DNA of 64,000 bases, from NCBI GenBank assembly GCA_963819785.1, contig CAWFXW010000018.1, positions 1 through 64,000 on the forward strand. The letters run 5' to 3'. The position numbers were made by a program, and so were the translations under genes. Under the pieces are notes generated by a model. That model worked only from the letters and a program-made list of their open reading frames with translations. It was not told the DNA's origin and did no database searches. Source of the stretch: Palsa-504 sp963819785. Its GTDB lineage: Bacteria > Actinomycetota > Actinomycetes > Streptosporangiales > Streptosporangiaceae. Positions 9,441 to 19,375 of this stretch are shown here, in pieces (position 1 is the stretch's first letter; the number at the start of each line of letters is the position of its first letter).

Positions 9441-9900
9441 GCCGGGACAGCCGCAGCCAGGAGGCCGTCCGCGTGATGAGGAGGAAGACGAACCGCAGGC
9501 ACATGACCGGTGATCATCACGGCCAGACGGCAAGGAAGGCAACTCTGCTGGTAACAGCTGCGGACGAGATTCTCGGCACGCACAGTCAACTGCAGGCTAA
9601 CTTAGTGCACGCTGACAGGGAAGCGGTCATAGATAAAGGAACATCGTTTAGCTACTGAGCCCGATTAGGAAAATGACGTGACTAGACTCAGGGCCCGCGC
9701 CTTGACTCGCCTCCGGAGCCGGAGAACAATCAGAGGCCCCATTGGGCCATTCGAGGGATCGCTGCCATGGTCGGTGTTCATCCCCCCAGGAAAAACTTTG
9801 ATCGGCTAGTCGAGTGTCCATCGCCCGCGAATGCGGTCGTGCGCGGCTGCGTCCACCACTGCGGCAGCCAGCACGTCTCCGAGGACGGTGGGGGGACCGG
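9441..9900. other. Intergenic region upstream of the five-gene operon
   Basis: No gene is convincing here. The region is less G+C-rich in 9580-9680 and would have to contain the promoter of the operon starting at 9901. I saw no strong consensus promoter. The start at 9901 is preceded by GGTGGGGGGACC, a usable ribosome binding site. Confidence 0.4.
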
Positions 9901-12735
9901 GTGAGCGCCGATGACGGGCGCCCGATCTTCGACGGCCTGGTCGAGTACCCGCTGCCAGCCAAGCCCGGTGTCAAGGACTACGTCGTCTACTGCGGGGACA
10001 ACCTCGCGGGGTACGGCGTGGGGGCAAAATCCTTCTTTGACAAGCACTATCCGAACCATGTCGCGATGACCGCGAATACCCTGCAGGACGTGATGACGGC
10101 CCTGGCGGCCGACGTCACGTCGAACGGGGTGACGCAGATCCGCGAGCTGGTGCTCGTCACCCACGCCAACACCCTCCAGCTCTTCTTCCCGGTGGTCCCG
10201 GCCGGGGCGGATGTGGACGCTAGCTACGGCTGCGTAACCGCGTGGTCCCTGGCCAGGCTGCAAGGCGAACTTAAGACCAAGTTCGCGAGCTTCGATCAGG
10301 CCCGGAACACGGTCGTCCCGCTGCTGCTCGACGACTCGTGGGTGACAATCCGCGGCTGCCGGATCGGCAACTCGGCCGAGGCCCTGTATGCCCTGTACTC
10401 GTTCTTCGGCGGTCGCGCGAACGTCTACGCGCCGACGAGGTACCTGGCCTTCGGCGACCTCCCGATCGAGCCGGGCACCCGGCTCGACTCGAAGACTGCG
10501 GTCTACACCTACCTCGTCAAGCAGCACTTCCTTTCCAGCAGTGAGCACACCCCCAAACGGCAGGCGGCTATCGTCACCGACCTCGTCGATCCTGAGTTCT
10601 TCTCAGAAACCTTCCAGCTCGCGACCGCCCAGCTCAGCGGAGGCGACCCAGCCGCAGCTGCGGCCTATCAGCAGCTCGTCGACGAGCTCAACCAGTACCA
10701 AGCCGGCGCGGAGCTGACGGCGGCGTTTGCGACCGCCGGCCACCAGCTCTCGGCGAACCCGCAGGTCATCTTCTCCCGAACCCTTCCTGACGGCTCCATC
10801 GACCCGAGCACCGCCCCTGCGGTGCGCGCCTTCTGGTACGTGCACGACACGTCGCTTTCGGACGGTACCGAGACAGTCGACCTCGTCTACCAGATCCGCG
10901 ACGAGATCGACGCCGGCGGCACGTCGACCCTCGCGGCCAACGCCCAGCTGGCAGTGACCAGTGCCTATGCGAGCGTCCCGTTTCAGGCGTTCTTCGAGCA
11001 GCCCGACGACGACGCGTTCAACGCGGTGGTCGCCCGGCTCGCGGGACACGCCGACGAGGGCCAGTACGCCGGCCAGGCGTACCAGGACGCGTACAACGCC
11101 GTCGAACTCATGCTGGACAACGGCATCTGGACAAATGACACCACCGATATCGCCGCCGCCGTGAACTACGGGCTGGTCAATGCCGGCTTCGACCCGCTGC
11201 CCGACCCCTTGCCCCCCATCCAGAACACGAACGTGGGCGAGGAGGCGTGGCAGATCCAGATCCCGGCCACGCCGCCGCTCGTGCTCGCGGTGAAGATCGA
11301 TCTCGTTTCCGCCCCGGACGGCTCGTCCCTGCACTCGATCGTCGTCTCCCTGGATCTCGATCAGAACGGGCTGGACCAGGTGAAGAAAAGAGTGCTGCAA
11401 ACCCGCGGATGGGTTCCGGATACGCCCGGGACCGAGATCGCCGCCTACCTAGACGGCTTCACGGCCAATCAGCTGTCTAGCTTGATGGACTACCTGCGCA
11501 GTGCCTACCGGCCGGCCTACGCCTACTACCTTGACCACGCCCTGGCGGCCATCGAGCGCAAGCGGGACTTCTTGACCTGGGCCGGCACTCAGCCCGACTT
11601 CGACGCCCCCTCGCCCGCCCACCAGCTGCTGCGACCGAACGAGTACCACGACTTGGGGCAGGTCGCCTTTGGCTTCGGCTTCAATGACAACTGGAGCGAG
11701 GTCAAACAGCAATCGAAATACACCGCGACGGTTCAGACCGACCTGTTCTTTGAGGGGTCGCTCACCGATAAGCTCCAGCTAGGGGACACCACGTACACGT
11801 GCGGTGTGCGCCCACCTGACTCACGCTACTTTAGCCGCGCCGAGCTGCAGGCCAGGGAGTCGCAGGGGCACGAGCAGTACTATCCCGTGAAGGGGAAGGT
11901 CATCTATGACCCGCCGAGGGCGCCGGTCGACCAAGGGTGCATCGACCTTGAGAAGGCGCTGCAGAAGTGGAAGGAGCTGCGCGACGCGGGCAAGACCTTT
12001 CAAGTGCAGCAGCAGGAGCTCAGCGACCTGGTGGGGGCGGACCGTGAGTCCGGCTGGGAGCGGATGAAGAAGACGCTCGAGCCGGCCGACATGGGCTTCG
12101 AGCTCTGGGATATGGTCTTCGACTCCAAAATCGAATACCGCGCCCTTGCGGTGCACTTCGCCGAGAAATGGTGCGCGAAGAATATCGTGACAGCGGGGCT
12201 GAAGGAGTGGCTAGTGCACTCGCTCGGCGTGACGGGCGATGTCCTCGAGGTCATGCCGGCGATCCAGATCCCGATCGAACTGATGCTGGACGTCTTCGAG
12301 AATGAGGCGGCCGGTGCGGAGGCATACAAGCAGCTCGGAGAGCTGGTCGCGATGCGGCAGTGGCTGCACCAGCTCTGGAACCTGACCTTCCAGGTGCCCT
12401 TCCCCGACGAACTGCACATCGACTTGGGCGGTGCGGATGAGGCGACGCGGGCTTGGCGCGCTGAGCAGAGAGTGCCGGGTTCGGGGGTTACGATGTTCCT
12501 TCCTGACATTCAGGACGGTTACGCAAGTGCGGCCGTCACCTACGGCCGCTTCGGACCGCACATCGTCGAGCTCGCGGACGAGTACCTCGATCAGCAAATC
12601 TCCCAATCGGGGCTGAGTCCGTGCTCAATCACAGCCCTGACTAAAGTCGGCCTGTACGACCATGACGAACTGCGCCGGAGGACCATCCGGCGGTTCGCCG
12701 ACCTCTTCCTCGACGCCTTGCCGCCGGTCCCATGA
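9901..12735 (+). CDS. Large uncharacterised protein with a possible clan-CD-like N-terminal domain (operon gene A)
   Basis: The protein is 944 aa from GTG 9901 and uninterrupted. I do not recognise a named family over the full length. The first ~180 residues alternate beta and alpha: VKDYVVYCGDN, then ELVLVTHAN with His88, then WVTIRGCRIG with Cys153, then NVYAPTRYLAFG. A His after one strand and a Cys after the next is the layout of clan-CD cysteine peptidases (caspase/DUF4347-like), so a peptidase-like domain is an inference. The remaining ~750 residues are mixed, with Asp/Glu-rich helices and no signal peptide or membrane segment. Its TGA overlaps the next ATG (ATGA), so it is co-translated with the DUF6603 gene. 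G+C is visibly lower than in genes B-D of the operon. Confidence 0.7.
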   Translation: MSADDGRPIFDGLVEYPLPAKPGVKDYVVYCGDNLAGYGVGAKSFFDKHYPNHVAMTANTLQDVMTALAADVTSNGVTQIRELVLVTHANTLQLFFPVVPAGADVDASYGCVTAWSLARLQGELKTKFASFDQARNTVVPLLLDDSWVTIRGCRIGNSAEALYALYSFFGGRANVYAPTRYLAFGDLPIEPGTRLDSKTAVYTYLVKQHFLSSSEHTPKRQAAIVTDLVDPEFFSETFQLATAQLSGGDPAAAAAYQQLVDELNQYQAGAELTAAFATAGHQLSANPQVIFSRTLPDGSIDPSTAPAVRAFWYVHDTSLSDGTETVDLVYQIRDEIDAGGTSTLAANAQLAVTSAYASVPFQAFFEQPDDDAFNAVVARLAGHADEGQYAGQAYQDAYNAVELMLDNGIWTNDTTDIAAAVNYGLVNAGFDPLPDPLPPIQNTNVGEEAWQIQIPATPPLVLAVKIDLVSAPDGSSLHSIVVSLDLDQNGLDQVKKRVLQTRGWVPDTPGTEIAAYLDGFTANQLSSLMDYLRSAYRPAYAYYLDHALAAIERKRDFLTWAGTQPDFDAPSPAHQLLRPNEYHDLGQVAFGFGFNDNWSEVKQQSKYTATVQTDLFFEGSLTDKLQLGDTTYTCGVRPPDSRYFSRAELQARESQGHEQYYPVKGKVIYDPPRAPVDQGCIDLEKALQKWKELRDAGKTFQVQQQELSDLVGADRESGWERMKKTLEPADMGFELWDMVFDSKIEYRALAVHFAEKWCAKNIVTAGLKEWLVHSLGVTGDVLEVMPAIQIPIELMLDVFENEAAGAEAYKQLGELVAMRQWLHQLWNLTFQVPFPDELHIDLGGADEATRAWRAEQRVPGSGVTMFLPDIQDGYASAAVTYGRFGPHIVELADEYLDQQISQSGLSPCSITALTKVGLYDHDELRRRTIRRFADLFLDALPPVP

Positions 12736-15700
12736 GCGGCGAGCTGACCGAGCTGTACCTGGCCCTGCTCGACTTCATCGAGCCGCTGCGTACCCGCCTG
12801 GAAGAACCCGACGCCCTCGAGTACCTCTTCTACCGCTACGGCTGGGACGCGGTGATGGACGACGCGGCGTTCGCCCGCATCCGGCAGACGGCGACGATCA
12901 TCGCGCCGATCGAGCAGTTCGCCACCACGGCGGAGGCCCTGCGGCCGAAGCTGGCGGCCGGCAGCCTGGACGCGGCGGACATCGAGGCACTCGGTCAGTC
13001 GGCGGCAACGCTGATCCGGGCGCTGGCCGCGTTCTCGCTCCCCGACCTGAGCGGCGTTGCCGACCCGTTCGGCCGCGCCGATTTCTGGGAGAGCATCGCG
13101 GAGCAGGTGTTCGACGACCTGCTCGAGCAGTACCTGCGCGTCTACCAGCCGGTCATCTTCCTGGTGCTGCGGCTGTGGAACGTTATCCGCTACGACCTGA
13201 CCAGCCCCGCCGGTCCCGGCCGGGTCTCGTACACGCGGGTCTGGTTCGACTGGGCCCAGGCGTCCTCCATGATGACCAGCCCTCTCCAGGCGCTGGAGCA
13301 GGCCTACCACTGGGGCGACCCGGCCCAGCCGTTCGACTACGAGCAGGCGCTGGCCGCGCTGCAGCTTGTCTTCCAGGCGATCCGCGTCCCGGCCGCCTTG
13401 TTCGCGCCAGCCCTGGCCACGGCAGCGCCGCCAGGCGACTCCAACCAGGCGGCCCGCGATGACGTACTCGCGCTGCGCATGACGCTGCTCGAGCGCGACT
13501 TCCCCGCCGCGAACGCCTTCTACCAGCTTGGCCTCGAGATTTTCCCGGCCGCCAAAAGCACCGACCAGGTTCCTACCGGGCTGATACTGAAGCCGGTACT
13601 CGAGGGCGGCGCCAGCACCACGCTTCCGCTGAACAACCTGCTCAGCTTTACCCTGGCCACCGCCGTCTCGGCCGACGACGTCATCGGGCTGGCGATCTTC
13701 CCCGACCACGCTGGCCTCGTCGGCGGGGCGCCTTCCGTCGGGACGAGCCTGTCGCTGCAGACCACCGGCACCGGAACGTGGTATGCGCTCGGGACCAAGA
13801 CCAGCTCGCACATCGAGCTCTCGGGCTTTCTGCTCCAGGCTTCCATCGCGGGGAGCCTCGACGATCCCGAGATCAAGCTGCAGGCGGGCTTCGCCGACAG
13901 CGCGGGCCAGCCGGGCTGCACGGCGGTCGTCCTCCTGTCTGACGCCGACCCGTTTGTGCAGGGGACGGTCAACGGGTCCGCGCTCAAGTTCGCCTTCTCC
14001 CCGCAGATCGCCTGGTCGAGCAAGACCGGGCTGCTATTCAGCGGGAAACCGACCATCAGCTTCGACCTGCCGCTCAGCATCGCGCTGGGGCCGATCTCGC
14101 TCACCGATGTCACCCTGGCGCTCGCCGCGCCGCCGCAGGCGACCCCGGCGAAGGGAGTCGCGGTCCGGATCGGCGTCGGCGTCACCGGCACCCTGGGTCC
14201 GGTCAAGGTCGCCGTCTCGCAGCTTGGGTTCACCTGCCTCATCACCCCCTACTCGCGCGACGACGTGCGCGCACTGCCCCCGGGCGCTGCCGCGCCGGCA
14301 CTCGGGGCGGTGGACGTGGACCTGCAGTTCGCCCCCCCGACTGGCGTCGGCCTCAGCATCGACGCCGGCGTCGTGACCGGCGGCGGCTTCCTCAAGCACA
14401 GTGGCGACGAGTACGCGGGGGCGCTGGACCTGTCGCTCAAAGGCGTGGCGGTCAAGGCCTACGGGCTGATCCAGACCAAGCTGCCCGGCGGACAGCCCGG
14501 CTACTCGTTCATCGCGGTGATCTCGGCCGAGTTCCTGCCGGCCATCGAGCTTCCGTTCGGCTTCTCCCTGGACGGCGTCGGCGGCCTGATCGGCATCAAC
14601 CGCAGTCGATCTCGCAGAGCGCCATCGAGACCGCCCTGTGGGCGCACCACCTGGACGGCCTGCTCTTTCCCGAAGGACCCGGTCGCCAGCGCGCCGCAGC
14701 TGCTGTCGGCCCTCGACACCTATTTCCCGGCCGCACCGGGACGCTACGTGGTCGGGCCGCTGGTCAAGATCGGCTGGTCGGCCAACCTCGTCGTCGGCGA
14801 GGTCGCTGTGCTGTTCGAGCTGCCCGAGCCGCTGAAGATCCTGCTCATCGGCGACATCCAGGTGAACGCGCCGACGGCGAAGCCGCAGCTGGTGCTGCAC
14901 ATCTCGTTCGACGGCGGCATCGACTTCGGGGCGAAGACTCGCGTTCTTCGACGCCTCGCTGCACGACTCGAAGATCGCGGGCTACCCGATCAGCGGCGAC
15001 CTCGCGTTCCGCTACGGGTGGGGCGACGACGCGGTGTTCGCGCTGGCCCTCGGCGGCTTCAACCCGCAGTTCCAGCCGCCGGCGTCGTTCCCGACGCTCA
15101 AGCGGCTCGCTATCTCCATCGGCTCGAGCGTGGCCAAGCTCGACGCCCAGGCGTACCTCGCGCTCACCTCCAACACGCTGCAGTTCGGCGCCCGCGTCGA
15201 GCTGACCGCCGGAACCGGCGGCTTCAACGTGCACGGCTGGCTGGGCTTTGACGCGCTGTTGGAGAAGGATCCGCTGTCCTTCGAGTTCGACCTGACCGCC
15301 GGGGTCGACCTGCGCTCCGGCAGCAGCGTCCTGGCCTCCGTGCACCTGGACGGGAAGCTGTCGGGGCCGACGCCCGTGGCACATCAGCGGTGAGGCGTCG
15401 CTGAGCCTGCTGTTCTTCGACGTCTCGGTGCACTTCGACAAGACCTGGGGCGAGCGCGCCGGGCCGGCGACGCTGCCGGACCCGCTCGCGGCTCTGACCG
15501 CCGCGCTGGCCGACCGCTCGGCCTGGAGCGGGCTGGCCGCGCCGGGAGTGCGGGCGGCGATCTCGCCCGGTGGGCACGCCGTCCGACGCCGGGGACGCCG
15601 TGCTGCTCGATCCCGCGGGCGCGCTGCGCATCGCGCAGCGCGCCGTGCCGCTCGACCAGCCGATCACCCGGTTCGGCGGCGTTTCCCTGGGCCGCACGGT

Positions 15701-16284
15701 CACGTTCTCGGTAGACTCCCTCACCGCGTTCGGCCAGTCGGCCGCGTCATTGGACACGACGACGGCCGCGTCATTGGGCACGACGACGGAGGAGTTCGCC
15801 CCGGCGCAGTTCCTCGACCTGACCGACGCCGAGAAGCTGTCGCTGCCGTCGTTCAGCCGCTTCGACGCCGGCGTCGAGCTCGGGGTCGGCGCGGTCGACC
15901 TCGGCCACAGCGGCCGGAGCCGGGCCGTCCTCACGCCGATCGTCTACGACACGAACGATCATCGACTCGCTTCCGCCCTTGCCCACGCACCCGACCCCGC
16001 CTCCGTACCGGCTGGGCCTGGCGGCGGCGCTGGCGCTGAACGGCAGCGTCGGCCGTCTCGCGCCCGGGCTCGACCGCTACGCTCCCGCGCCCGGCACCCC
16101 GCCGCGGGTGGCGCTGGCCGCCGACCAGTGGGTCGTCGCCAGTACGACCGACCTCGGGCGCCGGGCCGACATCGCCAGCGACGGAACCAAGCTCGGCGCG
16201 CACCTGGCGCTCCAGCAGTACCTGGCCGCCAATCCCGTCGAGGCGGGCGGCCTGCAGATCGTCCTAGCGAGTGAGGCCGGATGA
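12732..16284 (+). CDS. DUF6603-type giant protein, six frameshifts in the sequence (operon gene B)
   Basis: Corrected length is about 1,180 aa. The first 630 codons are open and include a helical N-terminus (ELTELYLALLDFIEPLRTRL) and a long beta-rich body. The diagnostic block of DUF6603 is seen as VGLSIDAGVVTGGGFL, YAGALDLSLKGVAVKAYGLI and FGFSLDGVGGLIGINR. Similar beta-rich sequence continues past breaks near 14605, 14672, 14940, 15375, 15565 and 15957, ending AGGLQIVLASEAG at 16284. Successive pieces read as one protein with no in-frame stops between breaks, suggesting assembly indels rather than decay. The function of DUF6603 is unknown. Both ends overlap neighbouring genes by ATGA, so it is the second cistron of a tightly coupled operon. 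Confidence 0.75.
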
Positions 16285-19200
16285 GCGACGACGACGGCGC
16301 GGAGTACGCGTTCTTCTCGGTGCTGCGCCGCGGCCTGGCCGCGTTGATCCAGCCGGGCACGCCCGCGGGCGACCCCCGGGTCGCGGTCCCGGCGACCCTT
16401 TCCACCGGGGGATCGTCGGTTACCGGACCCGCGCTTGCCCTCTACGGGCCGGGGGACGTGGCCGGGTTCGACGCGGGCACCGTGCGCCGGACCTGGCCCG
16501 CGGCGGGCGCTGGCAGCGCCGAGACGAACTACTTCCCACTCGCCGAGCTCAGCGAGGCCGACCTGCCCTGGCGCTACTCGCCCGACGCGGCCGCCGGAGA
16601 CCGGCTCACGCCCTGGCTGTGCCTTATCGTCCTGGCCGACGGGGAGATCGGCGGCCAGACGGCGGCCACCGCCGGACATCCGCTGGCCACGGTCACCGTG
16701 ACCAGCGCAGCCGGGCTGCCGGACCTGACCCAGGCGTGGGCCTGGGCTCATGCCCAGATCTTCGGCGGGCCGGACGCGCCGGCCACCGACTACGACCCAG
16801 CTTCGGCCAGCGCGGTGCTGACTCAGGCGCCGGCGCGGGCCTCCGCCCGGCTGCTGTGCCCGCGGCAGCTGCAGTCCCCAGACGAGCTACCAGGCGTTCC
16901 TGGTCCCGACCTTCGAACGGGGACGGCTGGCCGGCCTCGGCCAGCCGGTGACCGGGGTCGACCGGCTGGCCGCCCGCCTGGCAGCCGCGGCAGGAGCCGG
17001 TCATCTTGCCGGTCTACTTCAGCTGGAAATTCCAGACCGGCCTGGCCGGCGACTTCGCGTCGCTGGTCGCCCAGCTCCATCCGGTCGGCCAGGTCCCGGA
17101 CGCCGTGTGGCAGCGCGGCCTGGCCGTCAGCCCGCCCGGTGCCGACCCGGCGAACTGGCAGGTCGTGGACCTGGCCAGCGCACTGAAGCCGGTCGGGACA
17201 ACGATCGCGGCCTGGCTCGGCCTCGACCAGCACGGCTTCACCGCCGCACTCGCCGCCCGGACCAACGCCACCGGGACGCAGCTCGCGCCGCCGCTGTACG
17301 GGCGTTGGCTGGCGGCCGCCAGCGCCCTGTCCACCGCGGCGGATGCCATCGCCGCCGTGGTTCCACCAGCTCAACGCCGACCCGCGGGCCCGCGTCGCCG
17401 CCGGGCTCGGCACGGTGCTCGTCCAGTCCGAGCAGCAGCAGCTGCTCGCGGGCGCCTGGGCCCAGGTCGCGGGTATCCGCGCCGCCAACGAGCGGCTGCG
17501 GCTGTCCCAGCTGGCCCGCGAGCTCGCGCTCCGCCTCTACACGCGGCACCTCACGGCGCTGGACCCGCAGAGCCTGATCCAGGTGAGCTCGCCGCTGCAC
17601 GGACGGGTGCGAGTCGGTCCGGCGACCGCGGCGGCGCAGTTCGCCGCGAGCCCGATCGTCCCCGGTGCCCTCGCGCCCGCCTGGCGCCGCGCCGCGCGCC
17701 CGCTCGGCACGCTCGGTGTCCGTCAGGGCCGCCCGGCCGGCGCGCCGCCGACGGCGGCCCCGGGTGCGCTGGCCCGCCTGAACAGCGGGGCCCTGTCGGT
17801 GGTTCCCGCCCCGGCGGCGCCGCCGGCCGGCGCGACGGGCGCGGCCATCCGGCTCGGTGACCTCGCCGGGGTCTTCACGACGGCCAGCGTCACCCCCGAC
17901 AAGCTCGCGACCGTCGCCCGCCCGCCCGGCTTCGCCGTAATGACCTGGGACACGCCGGCCACGGCCACACCTGTGCCTAGCCGACCTGCCGGTCCCCGTC
18001 GACCCGGTCGAGCCGGTGAACCCGGTCGGGCCCGTTGACCCGGTCAAACCGGTGGACCCGCTCGGACCTGTCGATCCAGTCAAACCGGTGAACCCGATCG
18101 GGCCGATTAACCCAGTTGGACCTGCCCAGCCGGGAGATCCCGTGAACCCAGCCGACCCCGGCAAGCTGCTCCTTCCGGTTCTGGCCCCGCCGGTCAACCG
18201 GCTGCCCGACACGGCCGCGGACGTGTTCACCGCGGCGGCGGGCGCGCTCATGACGCAGCTCGCCCAGCCGCCCGCGGCCGGAACGACCTGGACCGCGGCG
18301 GACCTCGACGGCGCCACCACGGCGATCAAGACCACGCTCCACCCGGTCGCGACGATCGAGAAGCCCTTGGCGGCGCGGCTGACCGGCGTCGACGCGGGCC
18401 CGCGGCGGACCGACCCCCTCGAGCCGGTGATGGCGGCCCCGGCCTTCCCGCAGCCGATGTACGCGCCGCTGACGGCCCTGGGACGCGAGTGGCTGCTGCC
18501 CGGGCCTGGACCAGATGACCCCGGCCGACGCCATCGCCCTGTTCACGACCAACTGGCCCTTCGTCGAGTCGTTCCTGGTCGGGCTTAACCACGAGCTGGC
18601 CCGCAAGCTGCTCTGGAACGGCTATCCGACCGACCAGCGCGGCACCTACTTCCGGCGCTTCTGGGACATCCGCGGGCCCGCGGACCCCAGCGGCGGCGAC
18701 GTCGGCCCGATCCACCAGTGGACGGCGCCGCTCGGGCAGAACCGCCAGCTGACCACCGACCCGCTGGTGCTGCTGGTACGGGGCGAGCTGATCCGCCGCT
18801 ACCCGAACGTCGTGGTGTACGCCGTCCCGGCGACGGCGGCGTCCGGCGGCAGGCGCACGATCGCCCCGGACGCAACCGAGACCGACCCGATCTTCTTCGC
18901 ACTGATCGAGCCGGACATCGCCCTGTTCGGCTTTGACATCGAGCCCGGCCGACGCCCGCGCCGACCCCGGCTGGTTCTTCGTGCTCCAGGAGCATCCGTC
19001 CGAGCCGCGGTTCGGACTGGAGCCGGTGCCCCCCTCCGGTGCAGCATTCGGCGCGCAGCCGGACAGCTGGCAGGCGCTCGCCTGGAGCGACCTGGCCGCG
19101 AGCGCCGCCGACCTGGCCGCGCTGAACTACATCGACCTGACCGCGGCACTGCCGCTCAGCCCTGTCCAGCCCGACGGGACCGGCGCCGCCTGGCAGATGA

Positions 19201-19375
19201 ACGGCACGCCGCCCAGCCGGGCCGCCGACCTCGCCGACATCACCTTCCGCCAGTCTCAGCGCCTGGCCGTCCACGGCTCGGTCCTCATTCCCGCCCCGCC
19301 GCCCCGCCGGCGTCGCCCGCCCCGCCGGCTCCCGCCCCAGCCACGCCGCCGGCCGGCGGAGGAGACAGCACATGA
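16281..19375 (+). CDS. Uncharacterised ~1,030-aa protein with a VDPV-type repeat linker, seven frameshifts (operon gene C)
   Basis: It starts at ATG 16281, overlapping the stop of gene B. The N-terminal part (EYAFFSVLRRGLAALIQPG, NYFPLAELSEADLPWRYS, LTPWLCLIVLADGE) and the C-terminal part (FLVGLNHELARKLLWNGY, PTDQRGTYFRRFWD, FFALIEPDIALFGFDIE, WFFVLQEHPSEPRFGLE) look like conserved blocks of a large uncharacterised bacterial family. Between them, about 17985-18130 encodes a degenerate proline-rich repeat of the pattern (D/N)PVxPV. Frame breaks occur near 16876, 16993, 17345, 17973, 18508, 18942 and 19297, and conserved sequence resumes each time. There is no membrane segment or signal peptide. 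The stop overlaps the start of gene D (ATGA). Function unknown. Confidence 0.7.

Noticed and set aside
12591..13811. 406-codon minus-strand frame across the A/B junction
   Set aside because: It is a shadow of the forward operon; composition is dominated by Arg, Gly and Val.
15224..15934. 236-codon minus-strand frame inside the DUF6603 gene
   Set aside because: Shadow frame; the plus strand continues DUF6603-like beta-rich sequence through the breaks.
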